A stretch of 53,711 nt of DNA from Xanthomonas cissicola (GCF_008801575.1 NZ_VZPL01000030.1:1-53711), one strand, 5' to 3'. Shown: positions 27,339 to 37,622, counted from the stretch's first letter. Notes: generated by a model not told the origin, from the sequence alone. Numbers and translations are program-made.

Positions 27339-28399
27339 TTCCGCTCACCTATACACGCCCGGACACCGTCGATGCCGCACTCGGCGCGATTGCAGTGCGC
27401 AGCGGCGACACGCAGCCGGTGCCCTCCGAGGCACCGGTACGCTTTATCGCCGGCGGCACCAATCTCACCGACCTGATGAAACTGCAGCTGATGCGCCCCA
27501 GCAGCCTGGTCGACATCAATCGGCTGCCGCTGGACAGCATCAGCACCCAGCACGATGGCGGCCTGCGCCTGGGTGCGCTGGCGCGCAATGCCGACACCGC
27601 ATATCACCCGGAGGTGGAAACGCGTTACCCCTTGTTGAGCGCGGCGATTCTGGCCGGCGCTTCGCCGCAGATTCGCAACATGGCAAGCAATGGCGGCAAC
27701 CTGCTGCAGCGCACGCGCTGCATGTATTTCTACGACCATGCCACCCCTTGCAACAAACGCGACCCGGGCACCGGCTGTTCGGCCATTGGCGGGTTGACCA
27801 AATACAACGCCATTCTCGGCACCAGCGCGCACTGCATCGCCACGCATCCATCGGATATGTGCGTGGCCTTGGCTGCGCTGGATGCGGTGATACATGTGCA
27901 GGGCACCAAGGGCGAGCGCGACATTGCGTTCTCGCAGTTCCACCGCCTGCCCGGCGATCACCCGGAACTGGACAGCACCTTGGCTCCGGACGAGTTAATC
28001 GTGCATATCGACCTCCCCGACGCGAAGCGCTTCGTCGCACACAGTGCGTATCTCAAGATCCGCGAGCGCCTTTCGTACGCGTTTGCGCTGGTGTCGGTAG
28101 CGGCCGCATTGGACCTGGCCGACGACGGCAGCATCCGCGAAGTGCGTGTTGCACTGGGCGGCGTGGCGCACAAACCCTGGCGCAATGCCGATGCAGAAGC
28201 ACAGCTGGTCGGCCAGCCGGCCAATGCCGACACCTTCGGCCGCCTGGCCGACACGCTGCTGCAAGGTGCGCAACCGCAAGGCGAAAACGCCTTCAAGCTG
28301 CCGCTGGCACGCCGCGCCATCGTGCGCGCATTGAGCGTTGCACGCGAGGGCACCATCGACAACCGCGGGCGCACCAGTGCGCTGGAGGAATCGCCATGA
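27335..28399 (+). CDS. paoB: Aldehyde oxidoreductase FAD-binding subunit
   Basis: The product is 354 residues of the CO-dehydrogenase flavoprotein family. FAD-binding segments are RFIAGGTNLTDLMKLQLMRP and SPQIRNMASNGGNLLQRTRC. The Cys set in the insert (RCMYFYDHATPCNKRDPGTGC) matches the extra 4Fe-4S cluster known from E. coli PaoB. The C-terminal CODH_FAD_C domain (RLSYAFALVSVAAALDL) is complete. The start overlaps the paoA stop and the stop overlaps the paoC start, both as ATGA, so the three subunits are made in fixed proportion. Confidence 0.9.
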   Translation: MIPLTYTRPDTVDAALGAIAVRSGDTQPVPSEAPVRFIAGGTNLTDLMKLQLMRPSSLVDINRLPLDSISTQHDGGLRLGALARNADTAYHPEVETRYPLLSAAILAGASPQIRNMASNGGNLLQRTRCMYFYDHATPCNKRDPGTGCSAIGGLTKYNAILGTSAHCIATHPSDMCVALAALDAVIHVQGTKGERDIAFSQFHRLPGDHPELDSTLAPDELIVHIDLPDAKRFVAHSAYLKIRERLSYAFALVSVAAALDLADDGSIREVRVALGGVAHKPWRNADAEAQLVGQPANADTFGRLADTLLQGAQPQGENAFKLPLARRAIVRALSVAREGTIDNRGRTSALEESP

Positions 28400-30693
28400 A
28401 CGCACGCAGCACCGACCTGTCCGACAGCGAGCTGACCCCGCCGGTTGCCGACAGCGGCACCGGCTATCGCCCCACCGGCACCGGCGTCACGCGCATCGAC
28501 GGACGCGCAAAAGTCACCGGACAGGCACGTTATGCCGCCGAATGGCCGGTGCCGGATCTGGCCTATGGCGTGGTGGTCAACAGCAGCATTGCCAAGGGTG
28601 AGATCGTTGCCTTCCATCTGGATGCAGCACGCGCAGTCCCCGGCGTGCTGGAGATCGTCACCCACGAAAACCGCCCGCATATGCGCGGCATGGACCTGTT
28701 CTACAAGGACATGACGGCACCGGCCGGTTCGCCGTTCCGTCCGTTGTACGACAACAAGATCTTGTACAGCGGCCAGCCCATCGCGCTGGTGGTTGCCGAG
28801 ACCTTCGAAGCGGCGCGCCATGCGGCGCATCTGGTGGAAGTGGAGTTGCTGCAGGATCCACATGACACCAACCTGATGACCGACCTGGACCGTGCGCACA
28901 AACCCAGGCCGTTGAAGGCCGGCTTTTCGCCGCCGCCCAAGGACAAGGGCGATCCGCAGAGCGCATTCGACAATGCCGCGTGCCAGGTACAGGCCGACTA
29001 CTACAGCGGCGTCGAGCACCACAACCCGATGGAGTTGTTCGCTTCCACCGTCATCCGCGATGCCGACGGCCACTTCACCATTTACGACAAAACCCAGGGG
29101 TCGCAGAACAGCCGTTGGTACGTGTCGCACGTGTTTGGGCTCAGCAAGCGCAAGGTGACCGTGCGCAACCCGTACGTGGGCGGCGCGTTTGGCTCCGGGC
29201 TGCGCCCGCAGTATCAACTGCCACTGGCGGTGATGGCGTCGATCCTGCTGGATCGATCGGTCCGTGTGGTGCTGACACGGCAACAGATGTTCACCTTCGG
29301 CCACCGCCCGGAAACGCTGCAGCGGCTCAAGCTCGGCGCAGACCGCGACGGCACCTTGCGCTCGGTCTGGCATGAAGCCATCGCCGAAACCTCTCGCATC
29401 GAAGACTACGTGGAGGTGGTGGTCAACTGGAGCGGGCAGTTGTATGCCTGCGACAACGTGCACCTGGGCTACAAGTTGGTGAGTCTGGACCAATACAGCC
29501 CGATCGACATGCGGGCGCCCGGCGCCGCGCATGGTGTGCATGCGCTGGAAGTGGCGATGGACGAGTTGGCCTATGAGGTCGGCATCGATCCGTTGGCACT
29601 GCGCCTGAAGAACTACGCCGAGGTCAACCCGGCCGACGACAAGCCCTACTCCACCAAGGCGCTGCGCCAGTGTTACGAGCAAGGGGCAGAGCGCTTCGGT
29701 TGGGCGCAACGCCCCTTGCAACCGCGCGCGCGCAAGGAAGGCAGCGAGTGGGTGGGCTGGGGCATGGCCACCGGGCAATGGGACGCGATGCAGATGTTCG
29801 CGCGCGCTCATGCAGCGCTGCATGCCGACGGCCGTTTGGTGGTCAGCAGCGCGGCCAGCGATATCGGCACCGGTACCTACACGGTGATGGCGATGATCGC
29901 TGCCGAAGCATTAGGCCTGCCGTTGGAGCAGGTGACGTTTCAACTTGGCGACTCCACCTTGCCGGTTGCGCCGATCGAAGGCGGCTCCTCGCACGTCACC
30001 ACTGTGGGATCGGCAGTGGATGGCGTGTGCGCGAAGCTGCGCGCGCGCCTGTTGCGCCTGGCCCAGGCCCTGCCAGAGTCGCGCTTTGCCAAGGCCAGAA
30101 CTGACGATGTGGTCTTTGCGGACGGCAAGCTGGCATTGCGGGCCGATGCCAGCAGCGCCCTCGCCTTGACCGACCTGCTGCGCACTGCAGGGCTGGAGCA
30201 GATCGAAGATAAATTCCTCCTGCTACCGAACGTACTCAAGCAACGCAAATACACCCGTGCCACGCACGGCGCCGTGTTTGTGGAGGTCCGGGTGGACGAA
30301 GAACTGGGCACGGTGCGGGTCACCCGCGTGGTCAGCGCCATTGCGGCCGGGCGCATCCTCAATCCGATCACCGCACGTAGCCAGATCGTTGGTGGCGTGG
30401 TCTGGGGCATTGGCCAGGCTCTGCACGAGCACACCCAATCCGACCATCGCTTCGGCCGCTTCATGAATCACGACCTGGCGCTGTATCACGTCTCCGCCAA
30501 CGCCGACATTCACGACATCGATGTGATCTTCGCGGACGAAGACGACCGCGTCGTGAGCAGCCTGGGTGCGAAAGGTGTTGGCGAAATCGGTTTGGTCGGC
30601 GTTTCGGCGGCGATCTGCAACGCCATCTTCCACGCCACCGGCAAGCGCATCCGCAGCACGCCGATGACACCGGACAAGGTGATGGCGGACTGA
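28396..30693 (+). CDS. paoC: Aldehyde oxidoreductase molybdenum-binding subunit
   Basis: This 765-residue catalytic subunit oxidises aldehydes to carboxylic acids with a molybdenum cofactor (probably MCD as in E. coli; inference). The N-terminal Ald_Xan_dh domain includes TRIDGRAKVTGQARYAAEW; the molybdopterin regions include GVEHHNPMELFASTV, NPYVGGAFGSGL, DMRAPGAAHGVHALE and GSSHVTTVGSAVDGV. The base-catalyst Glu730 sits in AKGVGEIGLVG. The start ATG 28396 overlaps the paoB stop. A matching PaoD/XdhC maturation gene is not seen in the window. Candidate substrates in plants would be aromatic or lipid-derived aldehydes (inference). Confidence 0.92.
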   Translation: MNARSTDLSDSELTPPVADSGTGYRPTGTGVTRIDGRAKVTGQARYAAEWPVPDLAYGVVVNSSIAKGEIVAFHLDAARAVPGVLEIVTHENRPHMRGMDLFYKDMTAPAGSPFRPLYDNKILYSGQPIALVVAETFEAARHAAHLVEVELLQDPHDTNLMTDLDRAHKPRPLKAGFSPPPKDKGDPQSAFDNAACQVQADYYSGVEHHNPMELFASTVIRDADGHFTIYDKTQGSQNSRWYVSHVFGLSKRKVTVRNPYVGGAFGSGLRPQYQLPLAVMASILLDRSVRVVLTRQQMFTFGHRPETLQRLKLGADRDGTLRSVWHEAIAETSRIEDYVEVVVNWSGQLYACDNVHLGYKLVSLDQYSPIDMRAPGAAHGVHALEVAMDELAYEVGIDPLALRLKNYAEVNPADDKPYSTKALRQCYEQGAERFGWAQRPLQPRARKEGSEWVGWGMATGQWDAMQMFARAHAALHADGRLVVSSAASDIGTGTYTVMAMIAAEALGLPLEQVTFQLGDSTLPVAPIEGGSSHVTTVGSAVDGVCAKLRARLLRLAQALPESRFAKARTDDVVFADGKLALRADASSALALTDLLRTAGLEQIEDKFLLLPNVLKQRKYTRATHGAVFVEVRVDEELGTVRVTRVVSAIAAGRILNPITARSQIVGGVVWGIGQALHEHTQSDHRFGRFMNHDLALYHVSANADIHDIDVIFADEDDRVVSSLGAKGVGEIGLVGVSAAICNAIFHATGKRIRSTPMTPDKVMAD

Positions 30694-31135
30694 CCTGCAT
30701 TGCACGTTGCGCTTGCAGGGGATGCTTGGCGCTGCGTGAAGTGAAGTGAAATGAAGTGAATGAAGTGATCCCAATCATCGGGCCCAATGCATCGCTGCAT
30801 TGGGCCCGCTGCCATGTGTCGGCGACAAACCCGCTCGTACCGTCGCGCCGCAGATGCAGCACCTGCCACTGCCACCCAGCGGCGCGCAGCTTTTTTCCTG
30901 CCTTATGCCCCAGTACCGCCCACGCACCTACGTTAGCGGTCGTGATCGCTAGGCAGGCATGTGGGTGATCGGCCTGGCAGGCAGCGGCAAATCGACGGCG
31001 ATGCCAGACACATCCCGCAACGTGTCACCGCTTTTTTCCGGTGTATCCGTGTGCGTCCCGCCTGGGCCGACCGGGAGCGCAGGCATGCATGGCATTTCGT
31101 ACGACGCGGCGCGGGCTGACCAACATGTCGGCTAC
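30694..31135. other. Intergenic region with short repeat and hairpin
   Basis: These 442 bases between convergent paoC and uvrA2-like genes hold a pentamer repeat (GTGAA units with variants, 30736-30768) and a strong hairpin at 30779-30808. The rest has no convincing gene. Confidence 0.5.
30779..30808 (+). terminator. Hairpin after the pao operon
   Basis: A 13-bp perfect inverted repeat (GGGCCCAATGCA core with TCGC loop) lies 86 bases past the paoC stop. There is no T run, so it is either a Rho-assisted terminator or an mRNA-stabilising stem. Confidence 0.55.
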
Positions 31136-33664
31136 TTATTCCCCGCGCAACACCTGCGCCAGGAACGGTGCGGTGCGGCTGCCACGATGGCGTGCCACGA
31201 CATCCGGTGGTCCTGCCACCACCACGTGACCGCCGGCGCCGCCCGCGCCCGGCCCCATATCCAGCACCCAGTCGCTGCTGGCGGCCACGCGCATATCGTG
31301 TTCGACCACGATCACGGTGTTGCCTGCATAGACCAGCCCTTGCAACTGGGCCATCAAGGTATCCACGTCGGACGGATGCAGGCCGGTGGTGGGCTCGTCC
31401 AGTACGTAGACGGTGTCGCGCTTTTGGGCGCGTTGCAATTCGGTCGCCAGCTTGATGCGCTGCGCTTCGCCACCGGACAGTTCGGTGGCCGGCTGGCCAA
31501 GACGCAGATAGCCCAGCCCCACTTCGCGCAACACCTGCAACGGGCGCAACACGCTGGCATCGTCGGCAAAGAAGATGGCTGCCTGATCCACCGTCATTTC
31601 CAGCACCTGCGCGATGTTGCGACCGCGTAGCGCGATCTCCAACGTCTTGGCGTTATAGCGCGCGCCGTGGCAGGTCGGGCACGGTACGTAGACGCTGGGC
31701 ATGAACAGCAATTCCACATACACCGAGCCTTCGCCCTCGCAGGTGGCACAGCGGCCCTTGGCGACGTTGAAGGAGAACTGCCCTGGGTCGTAACGGCGCC
31801 GGCGTGCGGCGGGCGTGGCCGCAAACAGCTTGCGCACCGGGTCGAACAGGCCGGTGTAGGTGGCCAGATTGGAGCGCGGGGTACGGCCGATGGGTTTTTG
31901 ATCCACGCGCACCAGCCGGCGCACCTGATCCAGCCCGGCAACAATCGCACCCTCCGATGGCACCTGCGTGCCGCGCTCCAGTGGATCCAGCGCTTCTTCG
32001 TCCTCTGCCTGCGCCTGACCCAGATGGGCGGCCAGCAGTTCCACCAGCGCCTGACTCACCAACGACGATTTGCCCGAGCCGGACACACCGGTCACGGTAG
32101 TGAACACACCTAACGGCAGGTCCACATCCAGCGCGCGGACGTTGTTGCGGGTGATGCCGCGCAGCTGCAACCAACCGCTTGCCGCGCGCGCCTGGCGCTG
32201 CACCTGCGGCGGCGTGCCGAACAGATAGCGCCGTGTGGAAGAGGCCTGCACCTGCTCCAAGCCTGCGGGCGGCCCGCTATAAAGTACCTGCCCGCCCTGC
32301 GCGCCGGCCGCCGGGCCTACATCCACGATCCAGTCTGCATGGCGGATCACGTCCACTTCGTGTTCGACCACGAAGACCGAATTGCCGGCCGCCTTGATTT
32401 GATCCAACGCACCCAGCAGCGCCTGCGCATCGGCGGGATGCAAGCCGGCCGATGGTTCGTCCATCACGTACACCACGCCGAACAACTGCGAGCGGATCTG
32501 CGTAGCCAGCCGCAGCCGTTGCAACTCGCCCGGCGACAAGGTGGGCGTGCTGCGCTCCAAGCTGAGGTAGCCCAGACCCAGCGCCTGTACGACGGCAATA
32601 CGCGCGCGCAGATCCGCGGCGATGCGTTGCGCGGCGATCGCTTGTTCCGGATGTTGGCGCGTATCTTTACGCGTACCTTTGGATGGGGCGGCTTCGGCGG
32701 CGGGGCGCAGCAGCTCGGCCACCTCGTCCAGCGGGCGCCGCGACAGCTCCCCAATGTCCAGCCCGGCAAAGGTGACCGACAAGGCCTCGCGGCGCAGGCG
32801 CTTGCCATCGCACTGCACGCATTGTGTGCTGAGCAAATACTGCGCCACGCGCTTTTTCATCTGCGCGCTCTGGGTGGTGGCGAAGGTGTCCAGCACATAA
32901 CGCCGCGCACTGGTGAACGTGCCCATGTAGCTGGGCTCTTCCTTGCGCTTGAGGGCGCGCCTGACCTCGGCCACGTTGTAACCGGCGTATACCGGCACCA
33001 CCGGCTGTTCGTCGGTAAACAGGATCCAGTCGCGGGTTTTCTTCGGCAGCGTGTGCCATGGCACATCCACGTCATGGCCCAGCGTGGTGAGGATGTCGCG
33101 CTGGTTCTGCCCATGCCATGCGCCCGGCCAGGCGGCGACCGCACGGTCGCGAATGCTCAGGCTGCGGTCGAGCACCATGGTCGCTTCGGTGGCGTCATAG
33201 ATGCGCCCCAGGCCGTGGCAGGTGGGGCATGCCCCTGCGGGCGTGTTCGGCGAAAAACCGTCGGCGTAGATGATCTCCTGCCCCGGCGGATACTGGCCGG
33301 CACGCGAATACAGCATGCGCAACGAGTTGGAGATGGTGGTGACGCTGCCCACCGACGAGCGTGCGCTAGGCGCGCCGCGGGCCTGCTGCAGGGCCACCGC
33401 CGGTGGCAGGCCATCGATGGCATCCACCTCCGGCACGCCTACCTGGTCGATCAGGCGCCGCGCATACGGCGAGATCGAATCCAGATAGCGCCGCTGCGCC
33501 TCCGCAAAGATGGTGCCGAACGCCAACGACGACTTGCCCGATCCGGAAACGCCGGTGAACACCACCAGTGCATCGCGGGGGACATCCACATCCACGTTCT
33601 TGAGGTTGTGCTCGCGCGCGCCGCGTACGCGCACCAGGCCACTGGAAGACGTCGCGTTTGACAT
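31136..33664 (-). CDS. UvrA2-like excinuclease ATPase subunit
   Basis: The product is 842 residues with two ABC ATPase cassettes in UvrA order: Walker [15 protein letters not shown] and [13 protein letters not shown], signatures [13 protein letters not shown] and [13 protein letters not shown], Walker [11 protein letters not shown] and [10 protein letters not shown]. Zinc-finger pairs [26 protein letters not shown] and CPTCHGARY are present. At 842 residues it is about 100 shorter than housekeeping UvrA, which fits UvrA2 (lacking the UvrB-interaction domain). UvrA2 proteins act in tolerance to DNA-binding drugs or damage (family knowledge). Start MSNATSSSG at 33664 is preferred over residue 1 of the longer frame at 33688; both are possible. 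Confidence 0.9.
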   Translation of the reverse strand: MSNATSSSGLVRVRGAREHNLKNVDVDVPRDALVVFTGVSGSGKSSLAFGTIFAEAQRRYLDSISPYARRLIDQVGVPEVDAIDGLPPAVALQQARGAPSARSSVGSVTTISNSLRMLYSRAGQYPPGQEIIYADGFSPNTPAGACPTCHGLGRIYDATEATMVLDRSLSIRDRAVAAWPGAWHGQNQRDILTTLGHDVDVPWHTLPKKTRDWILFTDEQPVVPVYAGYNVAEVRRALKRKEEPSYMGTFTSARRYVLDTFATTQSAQMKKRVAQYLLSTQCVQCDGKRLRREALSVTFAGLDIGELSRRPLDEVAELLRPAAEAAPSKGTRKDTRQHPEQAIAAQRIAADLRARIAVVQALGLGYLSLERSTPTLSPGELQRLRLATQIRSQLFGVVYVMDEPSAGLHPADAQALLGALDQIKAAGNSVFVVEHEVDVIRHADWIVDVGPAAGAQGGQVLYSGPPAGLEQVQASSTRRYLFGTPPQVQRQARAASGWLQLRGITRNNVRALDVDLPLGVFTTVTGVSGSGKSSLVSQALVELLAAHLGQAQAEDEEALDPLERGTQVPSEGAIVAGLDQVRRLVRVDQKPIGRTPRSNLATYTGLFDPVRKLFAATPAARRRRYDPGQFSFNVAKGRCATCEGEGSVYVELLFMPSVYVPCPTCHGARYNAKTLEIALRGRNIAQVLEMTVDQAAIFFADDASVLRPLQVLREVGLGYLRLGQPATELSGGEAQRIKLATELQRAQKRDTVYVLDEPTTGLHPSDVDTLMAQLQGLVYAGNTVIVVEHDMRVAASSDWVLDMGPGAGGAGGHVVVAGPPDVVARHRGSRTAPFLAQVLRGE

Positions 33665-33920
33665 GACTACCGACACCAGAGTCGACAAGACGCCAGCCTA
33701 GCGCGCGCGACATGCAGCCGGTGTCAGCGATGGTGACCGAGCGCAGGCAACACCTGACCTGCCAGGCGCTGCAGATGCTATGGCGTGGCGACCACGCGTG
33801 AGAGGCAGTCGTCAGATGGGGGGCGAACAGTGCGCTGCAACCACATCTTCGCACGGTACCGGCTCCTGCCGCGCGTAGCCAGCGCCCGCCTGCCGGGCGT
33901 ACGCCGTCCCTCAGCGGCGC

Positions 33921-34559
33921 TTAGCCCAGCGCATGCGCAGGCGTCACCTGCTCACCGGTGGCGGCCAGCGCATGCATGCGCATCACCATGCCACTGAACA
34001 GGCGCGCAGTGGCAGCATTGCGCGTACGGAAGACCTCTTCCAGCGCGGCGTAATACCACAGGGTGCCTTCGCGCCCGGCAGTGAACACATTGAAGATGTC
34101 CTGACCGACGGCAGGATTTTCCAGGTCCTGCACGATGCTGCGCGCGTTATAGAGCTTGTCGCAGCCGGACACCAGCAGCGCGCGCTCGGGCGTCTTGCGC
34201 AGGTGCGCAAGATAGGCCTGCTTGCGCTCGCGCCAATCGCGTTTGCGTGCGCGCTGGTTGTTGTCCACCTCGGCCTTGTCTTCGGCAGTGGCATCGGTGC
34301 AAGCCATCACGATATCGGCCACCGCATCGCCGAACTGCGCACGGATCGAGGCCTCGTGCCCGCCACCGCAGTCTTCCACCACATCGTGCAGCAGGCCGGC
34401 GATGGCCTGCTCCTCATCGCCGCCGCATTCCAGCACCAGCGTCGAGACGCCCAGCAAATGACTCAGGTAGGGGACCTGCGTGCCCTTGCGCACCTGGCCG
34501 GCGTGAGCGATGCGCGCGTAGTCCACGGCCAGGGCGTAGCGTTCGGTGAGAGCGGTCAT
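33921..34559 (-). CDS. HD-domain hydrolase, small RelA/SpoT-like
   Basis: The product is 212 residues. The HD signature is His and HD in PYLSHLLGVSTLVLECGG and AIAGLLHDVVEDCGG, with a later Asp in SGCDKLYNARSIVQDL, as in ppGpp-hydrolase-like SpoT/MESH1 folds. The protein has no synthetase or TGS domain, so it would be a stand-alone hydrolase of (p)ppGpp or a related nucleotide (inference). ATG 34559 is chosen; the longer frame extends into the upstream region without motif. It is divergent from the EAL gene by 148 bases. Confidence 0.87.
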   Translation of the reverse strand: MTALTERYALAVDYARIAHAGQVRKGTQVPYLSHLLGVSTLVLECGGDEEQAIAGLLHDVVEDCGGGHEASIRAQFGDAVADIVMACTDATAEDKAEVDNNQRARKRDWRERKQAYLAHLRKTPERALLVSGCDKLYNARSIVQDLENPAVGQDIFNVFTAGREGTLWYYAALEEVFRTRNAATARLFSGMVMRMHALAATGEQVTPAHALG

Positions 34560-34707
34560 GGGGCATCCGATGCGAGCGATGCGCCTAGTATCGCCGAGCC
34601 CGACTGCCGACAGGTGAGGACGCTGCCATGAGCGATTCAGGCTAAATACTGCGCGATCGCGGCCGATAGGTCTAGGCTGCACCTACGCCGTTCGATGATC
34701 TAACGCC

Positions 34708-35455
34708 ATGACCACGCTTCCTGTCTGCAACGCCTGCCGCGACGGCCAGGACTTCCCCACCGCGATCACCATGGCCTTCCAGCCGATCGTGGACGTGTCC
34801 ACTCGCAGCATCTACGCAGGCGAGGCTTTGGTGCGCGGCATCAACGGCGAGTCGGCCGGCAGCATCCTGGCCGCAGTGGATGAGCGCAATCGCTATGCAT
34901 TCGACCAGGCCTGCCGCATCAAGGCCATCGAATGCGCCGCGCAGATCGCCTTGCCGGCGCTGCTGTCGATCAACTTCATGCCCAACGCGGTCTATAACCC
35001 CGAGCATTGCCTGCGCGCCACGCTGTCGGCCACGGCGCAATACGGCTGGCCGCTCAACGCCATCATCTTTGAAGTCAGCGAGCAGGAACATCTTACCGAC
35101 CCGGCGCACCTGCTCGGCATCCTGCGCACCTATCAGGCGCGCGGCATGAAAAACCGCCATCGACGACTTCGGCGCCGGCTACGCCGGGCTCGGCCTGCTG
35201 GCCGAGTTCCAGCCGGATCTGCTCAAGCTGGACATCGCCCTGGTCCGCGGTATCGACACCGACCGCAGCCGCCAGGCCATCGTGCGCCACGTGACGCGCA
35301 TGTGCGAAGAGCTCGGCATCGCCGTCATTGCCGAAGGCATCAAACAACCCGACCAATACCGCGCCCTGCGCGACCTGGGCATCCACCTGCAGCAAGGTTA
35401 TCTGTTCGCCAGACCGCAGATCGGCGAACTACCGAAGGTGCATTGGCCGGAGTGA
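34708..35455 (+). pseudogene. EAL-domain c-di-GMP phosphodiesterase, frameshifted
   Basis: The frame from ATG 34708 encodes an EAL domain (AITMAFQPIVDVSTRSIYAGEALVRG, then SINFMP) up to AYQ-type TYQARGMK, where it shifts. In the next frame the domain continues with TAIDDFGAGYAGLGLLAEF, PDLLKLDIALVRGID, VIAEGIKQPDQY and a proper stop at 35453-35455. The shift falls in A5 at 35149-35153; four A would restore an unbroken protein of about 248 residues with all catalytic motifs. So this is a recent pseudogene, a phase-variable gene or a sequencing error. EAL proteins degrade c-di-GMP (family knowledge). No GGDEF or sensor domain is attached. Confidence 0.85.
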
Positions 35456-35610
35456 GTGCGCGCGCGTACCGATGACGTGGCATTGAGTCACTTCTGGAGG
35501 GAACATCAGCGAGCAATCACCACCCACTGCGGCTTCACGGGAAAACAAAGCGCACTGAATGCACTCTTACGAATCTTCAATCCCAATTCCCGGCGGCGCA
35601 CCAGCGCCGC

Positions 35611-35916
35611 TCACACATACCGCGGAATCGGGCCCAGCTGCGGCGTCTGATCTGGCAGCTCCACTTCTACTTCGTCCACATAGCACCAGCCCCAGCCTTC
35701 GGGCGGGTCGTAGCCTTCGATGATGGGGTGGCCGGTGGCGCGGTGATGCGCGGTGGCGTGGCGGTTGGGCGAGTCGTCGCAACACCCCACATGGCCGCAA
35801 CTGCGGCACAGGCGCAGATGCACCCATTCGCTGTCAATGGCCAGACATTCTTCGCAGCCACGCGCACTGGGCGTGACCGTATTGATTTGATCGGTATGGC
35901 GGCAGTGCTGGCTCAT
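35611..35916 (-). CDS. UBP-type zinc-finger protein
   Basis: The product is 101 residues. The ZnF-UBP pattern is clear: CRHTD, GCEECLAIDSEWVHLRLC, RSCGHVGCCDDSPNRHAT, HHRATGHPIIEGY, then GWGWCYVDEVEVELP. In eukaryotes this finger binds the free C-terminus of ubiquitin; small bacterial versions are of unknown function. ATG 35916 overlaps the stop of the upstream oxidoreductase gene (ATGA), so both are translated together. The gene is cytoplasmic with no signal. Confidence 0.88.
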   Translation of the reverse strand: MSQHCRHTDQINTVTPSARGCEECLAIDSEWVHLRLCRSCGHVGCCDDSPNRHATAHHRATGHPIIEGYDPPEGWGWCYVDEVEVELPDQTPQLGPIPRYV

Positions 35917-37622
35917 GCGCTGGTGGACTCCTGGGTGGCGCTGGCAAGTTCGGAGACCGGCACTGGGTTGGCCTGATGGGCGAGGTACTGATGGATCTGC
36001 GCGACCACGGCGGCGCCCTCGCCCACTGCAGCGGCCACGCGCTTGACCGAGCCCGCACGCACATCGCCGATGGCGAACACGCCAGGGCGATTGGTTTCCA
36101 GCGGCAGGCACGCCGGTACGCCGTCGCCACGCGCGGTGCCGGTCATGACAAAGCCGCGCTTGTCGGTGTCCACGCAGTCCTGCAGCCAACCGGTGTTGGG
36201 GTCTGCGCCGACGAACAGGAACAGGTGCCGCAACTCCACGCGCGCGGTTGCACCGTCCTTGCGGGTGCGCAACACCGCGGCCTGCAAGCCGCGCTCGGGG
36301 TCGCCTTCCAGCGCGGCCACTTCGGTGCCGGTGTGCAGCTGCACGTTCGGCAACGCGGCGATACGTTCGATGAGGTATTGCGACATCGAGCTCTCCAACC
36401 CGTCGCCGCGGATGATCAGGTGCAGCTCCTTGACCCGCGGCGCCAGGAACGCCACCGCCTGCCCTGCAGAATTGCCGCCGCCTACCAGCGCCACCACGCC
36501 GCCTTCGCACAGGCGCGCTTCCACCGGCGAGGCCCAGTAGGACACACCGTGGCCTTCGAAGCGATCCAGGCCCTCGATCTCCGGGCGCCGGTAACGCGCA
36601 CCCGACGCGATCACCACCGTGCTGGCCAGCAACTGTTTGCCATCGGCAAGATCCAGCTTCAGCGCGCCATCGTCGCGGCCGCATTCCAGCATGGCCGCTT
36701 CGATCGGAATCACCAGTTCCGCGCCGAATTTCAGCGCCTGGTTGTACGCGCGCCCGGCCAGCGCCTGCCCGGAAATGCCGGTGGGAAAGCCGAGATAATT
36801 TTCGATACGCGCCGAGGCACCGGCCTGCCCGCCGATGGCGCGCTGGTCCAGCACCAGCACCGACAAGCCTTCGGATGCGGCATACACCGCCGTCGCCAGG
36901 CCGGCGGGGCCGGCGCCCACGATCGCCACGTCGTAGCGTTTGTCCGGGTCGATGTCCGGCGTCATGCCCAGGCAATGCGCGGCTTCGGCATCGCTGGGCT
37001 GGCGCAGCACGCGCCCGCTCGGGCACACCATCACCGGTAGCTCGTGCTCCTGGATGCCCAGGCGCTGCACCAACGCGCGGCCTTCGTCGTCGGAGACATC
37101 CATCACCGTGTTGGGGTAGCCGTTGCGGGTCAAAAAGCCCTGCAACCGGGTCAGATGCGGGTCGTCCGGCTCGCCGATCAGCACCGAACCCGACGCATCG
37201 CCCTCGATCAGCCCGACGCGGCGCAGGATCAATGCACGCATCACCACTTCGCCCACTTCGGCCGAACTGATCATCAGCGCGCGCAGATGCGCGGTATCGA
37301 ATGGCAGCGCCAGGCAGCCGTCCGGCCCGGCACGTCCAGCCGCCAACGACGCGCGCCCGGCCAGCTGACTCACCTCGCCGGTGAACTGGCCGGGCGTGTG
37401 CCGGGTGATCGGCTTTTCGTTGCCCAATCCATCGCGGCGCACCACTTCGATGGCGCCCTCCAGCACCACCCACACCGGCGCATGGGCATCGCCGACCTCG
37501 AACACGGTATCGCCCGCGCCGAACCGTTGCGCCGGCCCGCTGGCGAAGCGCCGGGTGATCGACAACTGGCCCGCGTCCAGCTCGGGAAACATCTGATGGT
37601 GGCGGGTCTGGTCCAAAGACAT
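35913..37622 (-). CDS. cNMP-binding, thioredoxin-reductase-like FAD oxidoreductase
   Basis: This 569-residue fusion has an N-terminal cyclic-nucleotide-binding (Crp-like) domain (about 15-130: FGAGDTVFEVGD, GQFTGEVSQLAGR). A thioredoxin-fold linker (about 155-215) lacks a CxxC. The C-terminal FAD/NAD(P) reductase (about 228-560) has VAIVGAGPAGLATAVYAASEG, GGQAGASARIENYLG, VVALVGGGNSAGQAVAFLA and NRPGVFAIGDVRAGS. The redox disulfide CATC of true thioredoxin reductases is replaced by WASP, usual for this fusion family. The electron acceptor is unknown. It is co-translated with the UBP zinc-finger gene. Confidence 0.9.
   Translation of the reverse strand: MSLDQTRHHQMFPELDAGQLSITRRFASGPAQRFGAGDTVFEVGDAHAPVWVVLEGAIEVVRRDGLGNEKPITRHTPGQFTGEVSQLAGRASLAAGRAGPDGCLALPFDTAHLRALMISSAEVGEVVMRALILRRVGLIEGDASGSVLIGEPDDPHLTRLQGFLTRNGYPNTVMDVSDDEGRALVQRLGIQEHELPVMVCPSGRVLRQPSDAEAAHCLGMTPDIDPDKRYDVAIVGAGPAGLATAVYAASEGLSVLVLDQRAIGGQAGASARIENYLGFPTGISGQALAGRAYNQALKFGAELVIPIEAAMLECGRDDGALKLDLADGKQLLASTVVIASGARYRRPEIEGLDRFEGHGVSYWASPVEARLCEGGVVALVGGGNSAGQAVAFLAPRVKELHLIIRGDGLESSMSQYLIERIAALPNVQLHTGTEVAALEGDPERGLQAAVLRTRKDGATARVELRHLFLFVGADPNTGWLQDCVDTDKRGFVMTGTARGDGVPACLPLETNRPGVFAIGDVRAGSVKRVAAAVGEGAAVVAQIHQYLAHQANPVPVSELASATQESTSA

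Noticed and set aside
32339..33661. 440-residue plus-strand frame opposite the UvrA2-like gene
   Set aside because: It is an antisense shadow; the ATPase motifs are all on the minus strand.
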